Positions 9,601-16,623 of a stretch of DNA of 64,000 nt are shown in pieces. The stretch comes from Streptomyces sp. NBC_00557. Lineage in GTDB: Bacteria; Actinomycetota; Actinomycetes; Streptomycetales; Streptomycetaceae. Position 1 is the first letter of the stretch; each line of letters starts with the position of its first letter. The notes beneath the pieces are model-generated. The model was not told the DNA's origin, made no database searches, and worked only from the letters and a program-made list of their open reading frames with translations. The stretch spans positions 6,572,001 through 6,636,000 of the forward strand of contig NZ_CP107796.1 in assembly GCF_036345995.1 (NCBI RefSeq). Direction: 5' to 3'. Both the position numbers and the translations under genes were made by a program.

Positions 9601-10486
9601 TGCCGCCGATGGTGGTGGCGATGTAGAAGTAGGCGTTCTCCGCCGAGCTGACCTGCGCGGCGACGATCACCGGGACGAGGTAGATCACGGCGAGCGAGAA
9701 CAGCGAACCGGTGTAGTCCCCGGCGAGGAACCGGCCGACCTGGCGCAGCGTCGGCGGCTGGACGTGGCCCTCGGTGGCCTTGGTGTGCCGGGGCACGAGC
9801 CGCCGGAACACCAGCCAGCCCAGCGGCACCACCGAGGTGGCGATCGCGGCCACCCAGGAGACGAAGACGCCGCTGGTCGGGATGGCGACGGCGAACGCGA
9901 CGAGCAGGGCCAGCTTCACCGCCGAGAACACGGTGTTGCCGACCGGCACCCAGGTCGCGCTGCGCAGCCCGGTCAGCACCCCGTCCTGCAGGGTGAGCAC
10001 GTTCCAGGCGATGACGGCCGCGACGAACCCGAGCCCGTTGACCGTCCCGTGCAGGAAGCGGTACGACGGTCCCCAGGTGTCCAGGGTGACCAGGAAGACG
10101 CCCGCCGCCACCGCCACCAGCAGCGAACTGCCCGCGTACGTACGGAAGATGAGCGTGCCGGTGCGTGCCCCGGCGATCGGGATGAAGCGGGCGAGGGCGC
10201 CGGTGAGGGTGACCGCTGTCAGCCCGGCGAGGAACTTCATCGCGGCGATGGCGGCCGACCCCTGGCCGACCGCCGACTCGGAGTACCAGCGTGCCGCGGC
10301 CAGCCAGAAGCCCAGCCCGAGGACGGCGGAGATGCCGGTGTTCAGCATCAGCGCGTAGGCGTTGCGGAACAGCGGGCTGCCGCCGGGGGACCGGCCCGTG
10401 CCGGGCAGCCGCAGGCGGCGCCCGGACTTCTCGGGCGCCTCGGCACCGGTCGTCGCGGACTCGGTCGTGGTGGTCGTGTCAGACAC
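6689..10486 (-). CDS. Polysaccharide flippase fused to a membrane glycosyltransferase-like domain
   Basis: A 1265-residue integral membrane protein with three parts. Residues about 35-445 form a 12-14 helix MOP-superfamily (Wzx/MurJ-like) flippase. Residues about 446-598 are a Pro/Glu-rich cytoplasmic-type linker. Residues about 599-1265 form a second polytopic domain with a large loop (WQHLGFLDYIDRTG, about 696-709) and a soluble C-terminal part before two last helices, resembling GT-C-type glycosyltransferases or polymerases. It is the last gene of the operon. The GTG at 10486 was chosen because it overlaps the deacetylase stop by 8 bases (GTGTCTGA). Likely role (inferred): moving lipid-linked glycans across the membrane and extending or transferring them. 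No catalytic residue of the second domain can be assigned with confidence. Confidence 0.83.
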   Translation of the reverse strand: MSDTTTTTESATTGAEAPEKSGRRLRLPGTGRSPGGSPLFRNAYALMLNTGISAVLGLGFWLAAARWYSESAVGQGSAAIAAMKFLAGLTAVTLTGALARFIPIAGARTGTLIFRTYAGSSLLVAVAAGVFLVTLDTWGPSYRFLHGTVNGLGFVAAVIAWNVLTLQDGVLTGLRSATWVPVGNTVFSAVKLALLVAFAVAIPTSGVFVSWVAAIATSVVPLGWLVFRRLVPRHTKATEGHVQPPTLRQVGRFLAGDYTGSLFSLAVIYLVPVIVAAQVSSAENAYFYIATTIGGTTDLLAINMGASLTVEGSHDPARLAAFTRAALKRMARIMLPIAALWIIGAPWILGVFGSGYAHAATPLLRWLAVGSVLRVVIETYFAVLRARSRTAGLAWLQGLLCVLVLGLTLLLLPRMGLTGAGLAEAGSLAVVAAIAAPKLWKTVRTGADAVPNTAPPDGDLADLGAPEVPAGSPARRHSPAWALDSDTLALGVHVDFDHVERRPDVRPGPGTPPAGTPVPPLGLPVEEREPRSEASPGPEAVEVDAPFTEEELQASVGRIDPMGTTDPPVPEPAQPAVPDAPAPEEPPAPVSARRLPPTRSGVVLGCLLIAALLLYWVPALRLGEADLDRVGGLGLVSVLPLPTLVGAALLVTVFAALLWLRREHRALLLLTLLATVVSLHALPAVIETEPRFPTAWQHLGFLDYIDRTGSAVPDLDARWSWPGFFAVAAFVGRACGVTDFTEVIRWWPTAIQLAYLAPMFLLTRSLRASWRAKWTGVWLFVLCGWVGQDYFSPQGFTYLLYLMFVAVLLVWFRPPRVIWTRFRPGEAEVEPAGRRQRAVLLLVLIGLYAASVPAHQLTPFVMLGVLAALVLLGRSELRGLPLLFAVLVAVWVGFMAEPYWSGHFNDLFGGVGGVGSNVSTSVSGRIQGGDSTHKLVLYTRVLLAGSVMAFACWGWWQRRFHRYRERSLLVLTFVPFLGFGMQSYGGEMALRVFMFAVPGAALLGALALFPRTGATAEERARDRVSLAPLAALLAGLLLIGGFLVARWGNESFERTRPGEVAAMNWVYAHDWPTVRLLWLTQDTVNDVTPAMPWGAKDMERVDYVPTLAPVDPVLVSGLVKALKDAGPNSYLMVNRSQVTYLQLDAGYSAAWEPRLLENLDNRQELTKVLVNDDVTVYALRKRPAGAVPQPHPGPIGPRITWTPWSVVGALAAVVLILLLAAREVVRVAVRPGVRRLRLLQGTFWFALPLLAVVLASLVQRFLTLK

Positions 10487-11279
10487 GGGAACGGATGGCC
10501 TTCCGGCGGACCTGGCGGGCTCTGCGGACGAGGGCGTACCCCTTGGTGAGGGCACGGTCCCTGGCGAAGGTGCGGGCGATGGACCGGCCGTGGAGCAGCC
10601 GCTCGAACTCCTCCACGCCGGTGGCGCGCCGGACCGTGACCCGCTGCAGCGCGTACGGCCCCTGGCGGCGGCGGGCGAGGCCGTTGCCGACGGCGAGCGC
10701 CTGGGCGTACCCGCCCGCGCGCACCGCCTCGCGGACCCGGCGGTCGGAGTAGCCGTACGGGTAGGCGAACGAGGCCGGTCGGGCGCCGAGTTCGCCGGCC
10801 ACGATCTCGGTGCAGCGGGTCAGCTCGGTGCGCAGCGCGGCGTCGTCGAGCTGGTCGAGCTGCGGGTGGGTGTGGCTGTGCCCTCCGATCTCGACGCCGG
10901 CGGCGGCGAGGTCCCGCACCTGCGGCCAGTCCAGCATGGTGTCCAGGCCGCCCCCGGTGTCGTACCCGCCCCTGATCCAGCCGGTGGAGACGAACAGGGT
11001 GGCCGGGAAACCGTGCTTGGCGAGGACGGGCAGCGCGTGCCGGTGCACGCCCTCGTAGCCGTCGTCGAAGGTGATCAGCACCGGCCGGGCGGGCAGCGGC
11101 CGGCCGGAGCGCCAGCGGGCCGCGAGACCGGCGGTGGTGACCGGGGTCAGGCCCAGGTCGCCGATGAGCGCCATCTGCTCCGCGAACGCCTCCGGCGCGA
11201 CAGACAGAGCGCGGGTGGCGTCGTTGGGCGCGGACGCCACGGAGTGGTACATGAGGATGGGCACCGGGGTGTCAGCCAT
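10479..11279 (-). CDS. Polysaccharide deacetylase (NodB/CE4 family)
   Basis: A 266-residue CE4 esterase. Motif 1 TFDDGY is at about 70-75 (catalytic base and metal Asp72/Asp73), motif 2 HSHTH is at 134-138 (metal His134/His138), and the YPYG region is near 175. The metal triad is intact, so it should remove N-acetyl groups from an amino-sugar polymer. No signal peptide or N-terminal helix is visible, so it either acts inside the cell or leaves by another route, which is unusual for this family. It overlaps the preceding glycosyltransferase by 8 bases and the following flippase gene by 8 bases, indicating translational coupling. Confidence 0.9.
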   Translation of the reverse strand: MADTPVPILMYHSVASAPNDATRALSVAPEAFAEQMALIGDLGLTPVTTAGLAARWRSGRPLPARPVLITFDDGYEGVHRHALPVLAKHGFPATLFVSTGWIRGGYDTGGGLDTMLDWPQVRDLAAAGVEIGGHSHTHPQLDQLDDAALRTELTRCTEIVAGELGARPASFAYPYGYSDRRVREAVRAGGYAQALAVGNGLARRRQGPYALQRVTVRRATGVEEFERLLHGRSIARTFARDRALTKGYALVRRARQVRRKAIRSRV

Positions 11280-12261
11280 GAACGCCCTCCTCGAGCGGCG
11301 CCACCGAGAACGTCGTACCGCCCCGCCGCGCCCGCAGGCTGCCGACGGCGTAGCCGCCGGCGGCGCTCAGCACCCCGGCGACGATCGCGGCCGCACGGCC
11401 CGCGCCGCCCGGCCGGGCCAGCAGGGCGTCCCGCAGGCCACGAGCGACCCCTGCGGGCAGGACCCGGCTGGTGTACCGGCGTTCGGACTCCAGGCCCTTG
11501 TCCGCGCCGACGCTCTTCGCGACCAGCGCCTTGGACAGGCCCTCGGCGTAGGTGCGGGTGCGGAAGTAGGCGAAGTGCTCGCGCGGTTCGGGGACCCGGT
11601 GGTGGATGACCGCGCGGTCGTCGATGAGCAGGACGGCGTCGGGGCGGACGCGGGTGAGGCGGATGCACAGCTCCGTCTCCTCGCAGCCGAGGGGGCGGCG
11701 GTCGCCGTCGCGGCCGATGCCGGTGGCGAAGCCGCCCGCCGCCTCGAACGCCGTGCGCCGGAAGGAGGCGTTCCCGCCGAGCACGTTGCGCACCCGGACC
11801 CGGCCCGGCGGCAGCCCCCGGTAGGTGCAGCCGACCACCCAGTCGAACTCCTCCGGGAACCAGGCGGGCCGCCGGCCCGAGGCCCAGACGGGCACCGTGC
11901 GGCCGCCGACCGCCATGACGCGCGGGTCGGCGTAGCCCTCGGCGAAGCGGCGCAGCCAGTCCCGTTCGGCCACGGCGTCGTCGTCGAGGAAGGCGATGAC
12001 CTCGGCGCGGGAGGCGGCGATGCCGGTGTTGCGGCCGGCGGACAGGCCGCGCGGTCCGGCGTTGGCCAGCACCCGGACGCCCTCGGTCGCCTTGTACTCG
12101 CGTTCCAGCCGGTCCTTCAGCACCGGGTTGTGGTCCACGACCAGGAGCGTCTCCAGTGCCGGATACGACTGCGCGCGCACCGAGGAGACCGCCGCGAGGA
12201 TGTCCTCCCAGCGGTCCTCGGTGTACACGCAGATCACGACACAGATGCCGGGATCTCTCAA
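11272..12261 (-). CDS. Family 2 glycosyltransferase
   Basis: A 329-residue GT2 enzyme with the GT-A fold: ICVVICVYTEDR at the N-terminus, the nucleotide-sugar and metal-binding IAFLDDDAV (DXD, about residue 92), and the acceptor-side GCEETELCIRL (ED motif, about 190). A weakly hydrophobic C-terminal stretch (AAAIVAGVLSAAGGYAVG) may bind the membrane. It should transfer a sugar from a nucleotide donor onto a lipid or polysaccharide acceptor. Its ATG overlaps the stop of the upstream GT2 gene (ATGA) and its stop overlaps the deacetylase start. Confidence 0.9.
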   Translation of the reverse strand: MRDPGICVVICVYTEDRWEDILAAVSSVRAQSYPALETLLVVDHNPVLKDRLEREYKATEGVRVLANAGPRGLSAGRNTGIAASRAEVIAFLDDDAVAERDWLRRFAEGYADPRVMAVGGRTVPVWASGRRPAWFPEEFDWVVGCTYRGLPPGRVRVRNVLGGNASFRRTAFEAAGGFATGIGRDGDRRPLGCEETELCIRLTRVRPDAVLLIDDRAVIHHRVPEPREHFAYFRTRTYAEGLSKALVAKSVGADKGLESERRYTSRVLPAGVARGLRDALLARPGGAGRAAAIVAGVLSAAGGYAVGSLRARRGGTTFSVAPLEEGVHG

Positions 12262-13079
12262 GACACCTCTCCCCGTACCGTGTCGAGCATCGGCGAGTGG
12301 TGTTCCTGACGGCGCAGTTCACGCCGGTTGGAGCGCTCCTTGAGGATGACCTTGAGCACCCGGAACCCGTCGCGCACGGCCCGCAGATTGCTGGTGCCGT
12401 GGATGCGCAGGTACTCGTGGCTCGGGATCTCCTGGACCTTCAGGCCGGCCTTGACCACTCTGATGTTCATCAGCGTCTCGACCTCGAAGCCGGTGCAGTC
12501 GAGGTCGATCTTGTCCAGGCAGTGCCGCCAGAACGCGTTGTAGCCGTAGCACAGGTCGGTGTAGCGGGCCCCGAACTTGCGGTTGACGACGGTGCACAGC
12601 GCCCAGTTGCCGAGTTTGCGGATGAAGGTCATGTCGTCGGTGCCGCCGCCGTTGGCGAAGCGCGAGCCCTTGGCGAAGTCGGCGCCGGAGACCAGCGCGG
12701 AGACGTAGCTGACGATCTCGCCGCCGTCGGCCGAGCCGTCCGCGTCGACCATCACGATGATGTCGCCGGTGCACGCCTCGAAGCCGGTGATCAGGGCATC
12801 CCCCTTGCCCCGGCCCTGCTGTTCGACGACCTTGACGTCCGGCCACAGGGAGCGGGCCACGTCGACGGTGCCGTCCGTCGAATTGCCGTCCACCAGGACG
12901 ACTTCGTGTATCCAGTCCGGAAGCGTCTTGAAGACGTAGGGCAGGTTCTCCGCCTCGTTCATGGCGGGAATCACCACGCTCACCGGCGGAGTGATCGCCA
13001 GGTGGGAGGAGATCGGCCGGTAGTGGGCGGCGATTAAAGGATCTTGCCCGGAACTCGGCGGGCGCAGGACGGAACTCAT
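12258..13079 (-). CDS. Family 2 glycosyltransferase, DPM/undecaprenyl-phosphate type
   Basis: A 273-residue GT2 protein similar in layout to dolichyl/undecaprenyl-phosphate sugar synthases. It has PPVSVVIPAMNEAENLP (about 31-47), VLVDGNSTDGT, GKGDALITGF and MVDADGSAD (metal-binding D112/D114), followed by a KGSRF segment. There is no membrane domain, so it is the short form. It would make a polyprenyl-phosphate sugar donor for the downstream GT-C-like domain (inference). It is the first gene of the four-gene operon. The ATG at 13079 is preceded by GAGAGGG at good spacing; in-frame upstream codons are low complexity. Confidence 0.88.
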   Translation of the reverse strand: MSSVLRPPSSGQDPLIAAHYRPISSHLAITPPVSVVIPAMNEAENLPYVFKTLPDWIHEVVLVDGNSTDGTVDVARSLWPDVKVVEQQGRGKGDALITGFEACTGDIIVMVDADGSADGGEIVSYVSALVSGADFAKGSRFANGGGTDDMTFIRKLGNWALCTVVNRKFGARYTDLCYGYNAFWRHCLDKIDLDCTGFEVETLMNIRVVKAGLKVQEIPSHEYLRIHGTSNLRAVRDGFRVLKVILKERSNRRELRRQEHHSPMLDTVRGEVS

Positions 13080-13441
13080 GAGTCTTTTCCCTCTCGTCCG
13101 GTGGGCCGCCCACCCCCGGGCAGCCCGGATCTGTGTCCGGTTCGAAAGGGGGGTTCTCATCTTCGGCGCGGTGAACTGGTCTCCGTGCACGACGATGAGC
13201 TGGCAAAGCTGGCCGGTCCGCCAGACGGCAGCCGGTCGCGCGGCACGGCTCGGTCACAGTTGCGGTCACCGAGCACGGCACCCCCCTACCGCGCCCCGCG
13301 CCGGTGGACGCCGCGGCCCCTGAGCCCTCCCCTGGTGCCGTGTGCCGACGTGCCGGTGCGGGTGAGATGTATGACGGTATTGACGATTGAACCGTATCGG
13401 CAACCCCTGGGGGCTGGCTCACGGTTTTGTTGGTTTGGCCG
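13080..13441. other. 362-base leader/promoter region of the polysaccharide operon
   Basis: No credible gene lies here. Both flanking genes are on the minus strand, so this holds the operon promoter and perhaps a long 5' leader. A candidate promoter is listed at 13374-13403, which would leave a leader of about 290 bases. The stretch 13360-13450 is distinctly richer in A/T than its surroundings, as expected of a regulatory region. Confidence 0.5.
13374..13403 (-). promoter_or_regulatory. Candidate HrdB-type promoter of the polysaccharide operon
   Basis: On the minus strand TTGCCG (13403-13398) is followed after 18 bases by TACCGT (13379-13374). This fits the loose Streptomyces HrdB consensus TTGAC-N17/18-TANNNT. 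No transcription start is known, so this is only a sequence match. Confidence 0.3.
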
Positions 13442-13840
13442 TTACACAACTTTGGCCGGTGTTGCTCGGCTATGTGTGCGTTTTCCGGAAATTCGTTCGC
13501 GGAGTACGACCAGGAGCAGGAGCAGCACGCTCAGCGCGGTCACCGCGACCACCCCGCCGCGGACCGACCAGCGGTGGACCGCGAGCATGCCTTGGGCAAC
13601 CAGCATGTCGGCGACGACCGAGCCGGCAAGCGCGCACAGCACCCGGGCGAAGGGATCCAGCCCGCGCAGCGCCGCGGCGAGCGCCACGGCCGGCGCAGCC
13701 AGCAGGAAGAACAGGGTGCACGGGCCGCGCAGCCAGGATGTGGAATCGGCGAGAGCGAGCAGCGCACCGCACCCCGCGACGGCGGTCGCGGCCCCCGTGA
13801 GCAGTGGCAATGAAGATGTCTTGATGCGGATGGTCTGCAT
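13442..13840 (-). CDS. Small integral membrane protein
   Basis: A 132-residue protein with about four predicted transmembrane helices (LLTGAATAVAGCGALLALA; CTLFFLLAAPAVALAAALRG; VLCALAGSVVADMLVAQGM; GGVVAVTALSVLLLLLVVL) and a basic C-terminal tail (RERISGKRTHSR). The ATG at 13840 has GGGGGGC about 8 bases upstream. I do not recognise the family. It lies just upstream of the polysaccharide operon on the same strand, and small proteins of this kind are often found beside exopolysaccharide genes, but a role in export is only a guess. Confidence 0.72.
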   Translation of the reverse strand: MQTIRIKTSSLPLLTGAATAVAGCGALLALADSTSWLRGPCTLFFLLAAPAVALAAALRGLDPFARVLCALAGSVVADMLVAQGMLAVHRWSVRGGVVAVTALSVLLLLLVVLRERISGKRTHSRATPAKVV

Positions 13841-13951
13841 TGGCGACTTTGCCCCCCGACGCGCCGGATGCCGGGCTTCAATGTGGCCCAGCGCCGGGGA
13901 GGGCGTCAAGACGGACGGTCTGTCTTTGAACATTCATGGGGCCCCGCCGTG

Positions 13952-13966
13952 TTGACGCGGCGTCAA
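13952..13966. promoter_or_regulatory. Inverted repeat in lipase/membrane-protein divergent region
   Basis: TTGACGC-G-GCGTCAA is a perfect 7-bp inverted repeat around one base. It lies in the 274-base divergent region, 149 bases before the lipase ATG and 112 bases before the membrane-protein ATG. A dimeric regulator site is plausible; the TTGAC arm could also be a -35 element. Confidence 0.4.
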
Positions 13967-14114
13967 CAGATCTGACATGTACGTGCAATAGATGAGCGGT
14001 GAATGTTTCGCGTTGATCCTGTTGAGACCACAAAAGTTTTGGCATGGACACTTCCCGTCAACACGCGTAGTTGCTACCACAGTTCTGGCAGAGATCCTGC
14101 TAAAGGGAGGTTCC

Positions 14115-14909
14115 ATGAGACGTTCCCGACTTACCGGATTCGTGACCTCGCTCCTCCTCGCCGCCGGCCTCGGTCTCGCCGGAACCGGTCACGCGACGGC
14201 CGCGACCGGCGGCTATGTGGCCCTCGGCGACTCCTACTCCTCCGGAGTCGGCGCGGGCAGCTACATCGGCTCCAGCGGCTCCTGCGACCGCAGCACCAAG
14301 GCGTACCCGTACCTGTGGAACGCCGCCCACAGCCCGTCCTCGTTCGCGTTCAACGCCTGTTCGGGCGCCACGACGGACGACGTCATGGCGAACCAGCTCG
14401 GCTCCCTGAACTCCTCCACCTCACTGGTGTCCATCAGCATCGGCGGCAACGACGCGGGCTTCTCCGACGTCATGACGACCTGTGTGCTCCAGTCGGACAG
14501 CGACTGCCTCGCCAGGATCGCCACCGCCGAGGCGTACGTGGACAACACGCTCCCCGGCAAGCTGGACACCGTCTACAACGCGATCAGCGCCAAGGCCCCC
14601 AACGCCCGGGTGGTCGTCCTCGGCTATCCCCGCTTCTACCTGCTCGGCCAGACCTGTCTCGGGCTCTCCGACACCAAGCGGTCCGCGATCAACGGCGCGG
14701 CCGACTACATCGACGCCGCCATCCAGAAGCGCGTCCAGGCCCACGGCTTCGTCTTCGGCGACGTCCGCTCCGCCTTCTCCGCCCACGAGATCTGCTCCGG
14801 CAGCTCGTGGCTGCACAGCGTGAACTGGCTCGACATCAGCGAGTCGTACCACCCCACCGCGGCCGGCCAGTCGGGCGGCTATCTGCCGGTGTTCACCAAC
14901 AACGCCTGA
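14115..14909 (+). CDS. Secreted SGNH/GDSL-family lipase
   Basis: A 264-residue secreted esterase/lipase. It has a signal peptide at about 1-29 (MRRSRLTGFVTSLLLAAGLG to ATA), then block I GDSYSSG with the nucleophilic serine, block III SIGGNDAGF, and the C-terminal D/H element ESYHPTAAG. Cysteines occur as likely disulfide pairs, as in the S. rimosus lipase and S. coelicolor SCO1725 group (from memory). It probably hydrolyses acyl esters outside the cell. The ATG at 14115 is preceded by the strong site AAAGGGAGG (14102-14110), which decides the start over the in-frame ATG at 13992. Confidence 0.92.
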   Translation: MRRSRLTGFVTSLLLAAGLGLAGTGHATAATGGYVALGDSYSSGVGAGSYIGSSGSCDRSTKAYPYLWNAAHSPSSFAFNACSGATTDDVMANQLGSLNSSTSLVSISIGGNDAGFSDVMTTCVLQSDSDCLARIATAEAYVDNTLPGKLDTVYNAISAKAPNARVVVLGYPRFYLLGQTCLGLSDTKRSAINGAADYIDAAIQKRVQAHGFVFGDVRSAFSAHEICSGSSWLHSVNWLDISESYHPTAAGQSGGYLPVFTNNA

Positions 14910-14927
14910 CCCGAACGGCCTCGCCCC

Positions 14928-16562
14928 TCAGGGTGAACTCTCCGGCGAGCCGGAGCCCGAGGGGGAGGCCGTGCCCGACGGGGTCTCCGTCGGCGACGCC
15001 GTCGTGCAGTCCACCGAGAACGGCACCAGGTTCGACGTGGTCTGCACGGGTGCGCGCACCTTCACGCCGACCTGGTCACCGCTCGAAGCGCCACCCCGGT
15101 ACACCGTCAGCGTCACCCGCACCTGCCGGGTCTTCCCGCCGCCCTCCGGGAACGACAGCGTGTGCCACCCCGGGTCGGACACCGATCCCCGTGCCGTCAC
15201 CCACCGGTACTCCACCTGCGCCGGCAGCCGCCCCACCGTGAACGTCGCCGTGAAGGTGGGCGTCTGCGCGTCCGGCGGCGGACAGCTCCCGGAGTACGTC
15301 GTGTTCGCACCGGCCACGGTGACCTGCACGGACTGCGCCGGACGGGTGCTCGCCGACGTGCTGTTGCGCGCCGATGGCGGCGCTGTCGTGCCCGAGTCCG
15401 TGCTGCCGTGCGCGGTCGGCTTCCGCGCGCCACCGCTCGCCCGGGTGCCGTCACCCGCGTTCCTCTGAGCGCCGCCGTTGTCACGGTTGAGCAGCACGTA
15501 CGTCAGCCCCGCCAGCGCGAGCGCGACCAGGAGCAGGCCCGCCACCAGCACCGCGCCTGCCCGCCGGTTGCGCTGCGGCTCGTCGGACGTCGTGGCCGTC
15601 GTGGGTGCCGTGGTGCCGGGCGGGGGCAGCGGCGGGGTGGGGGAGGGCTGTCGGTGCGGGGCGGCGACCGTCGGGGTGGCGTACGGCGGCACCGGCATCG
15701 TGGCCGCCGTGGACGTACCTCCCCCGGAGGGGGCGCCCCCGGCCGCGACGATCCGCAGGTCGTGCTCCGCCCGTTCGGCGTCGATGCGCTCCGCCGGATC
15801 CTTGCGCAGCAGCCCCTCGATGACGCCGGCCAGGGGCCCGGCCCGGCGCGGCGGCGGCAGCTCCTCGTCCACCACGGCGCGCAGGGTGCTGAGCGGGGTG
15901 TCGTACCGGAACGGGGAGACGCCCTCCACCGCCGCGTACAGCAGCACCCCCAGCGACCACAGGTCCGACTCCGGGCCCGGTGTCCGCCCGAGCGCCCGCT
16001 CCGGGGCGAGGAATTCGGGCGAGCCGATCACCTCGCCGGTCATGGTCAGCGCGGAGCTGCCCTCGACCGTGGCGATCCCGAAGTCGGTCAGCACCACCCG
16101 GCCGTCGTTGGCGAGCAGCACGTTGGCCGGCTTCACATCCCGGTGCAGCACCCCGGCGGCGTGCGCGGCGCGCAGCGCGGACAGCACCTCGGCGCCGACG
16201 TGCGCGGCCCGCTGCGGCGACAGCGGCCCCTCCGCCTCCAACTGGTCGGCGAGCGACAGCCCGCGCACCAGCTCCATCACGATCCACGGCCGGCCGCCCT
16301 CCATGGCCACGTCGTACACCGTGACCACATTGCGGTTGGCGACCCGGGCCGCCGCCCACGCCTCCCGCTCCAGGCGTGCGTACATCCGCTCCACGTCGGA
16401 GGCCGGCAGCCCGGCCGGGGCCCGCACCTCCTTGACGGCGACCTCCCGGTGCAGCACCTCGTCCCGGGCGCGCCACACGGTGCCCATGCCGCCCTCGCCC
16501 AGCGCGGACAGCAGTCGGTAGCGGCCCGCGATCACACGTTCGCGGCCCGGCTCTTCGGACAC
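14928..16562 (-). CDS. Membrane Ser/Thr protein kinase, PknB-like
   Basis: A 544-residue Hanks-type kinase. The kinase domain is at about 14-275: glycine loop GEGGMG (22-27), VAVKEV lysine 44, HRDVKPAN (140-147), DFG (160-162), and an activation loop with likely autophosphorylated Thr173/Thr175. A Pro/Thr-rich juxtamembrane linker follows, then one transmembrane helix (about 340-362, VLVAGLLLVALALAGLTYVLL) and an extracellular domain of about 180 residues without PASTA repeats. The outer part (YSGSCPPPDAQTPTFTATFTV) looks like a beta-sandwich sensor. GTG 16562 is preferred (GGGGGGC upstream); TTG 16574 is the alternative. Confidence 0.9.
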   Translation of the reverse strand: MSEEPGRERVIAGRYRLLSALGEGGMGTVWRARDEVLHREVAVKEVRAPAGLPASDVERMYARLEREAWAAARVANRNVVTVYDVAMEGGRPWIVMELVRGLSLADQLEAEGPLSPQRAAHVGAEVLSALRAAHAAGVLHRDVKPANVLLANDGRVVLTDFGIATVEGSSALTMTGEVIGSPEFLAPERALGRTPGPESDLWSLGVLLYAAVEGVSPFRYDTPLSTLRAVVDEELPPPRRAGPLAGVIEGLLRKDPAERIDAERAEHDLRIVAAGGAPSGGGTSTAATMPVPPYATPTVAAPHRQPSPTPPLPPPGTTAPTTATTSDEPQRNRRAGAVLVAGLLLVALALAGLTYVLLNRDNGGAQRNAGDGTRASGGARKPTAHGSTDSGTTAPPSARNSTSASTRPAQSVQVTVAGANTTYSGSCPPPDAQTPTFTATFTVGRLPAQVEYRWVTARGSVSDPGWHTLSFPEGGGKTRQVRVTLTVYRGGASSGDQVGVKVRAPVQTTSNLVPFSVDCTTASPTETPSGTASPSGSGSPESSP

Positions 16563-16580
16563 GGCGCCCCCCAAGGCAAG

Positions 16581-16615
16581 TCGCGTGATTTCTCCCCGTC
16601 GCGTGATTTCACCCC
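16581..16615. repeat. Two 17-bp direct repeats upstream of the kinase gene
   Basis: TCGCGTGATTTCTCCCC (16581-16597) and TCGCGTGATTTCACCCC (16599-16615) differ at one base and have an 18-base period. They sit in the 61-base gap between the NicO transporter stop and the kinase start, where the kinase promoter must lie. They could be binding sites for a regulator or sigma factor. Confidence 0.6.
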
Positions 16616-16623
16616 AAGTTAGC

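Noticed and set aside
6914..10549. A 1211-codon plus-strand open frame opposite the flippase fusion
   Set aside because: It is Arg/His/Gln/Gly-rich without hydrophobic or motif structure, and it lies entirely antisense to a membrane protein with clear domains. It is a codon-bias shadow.
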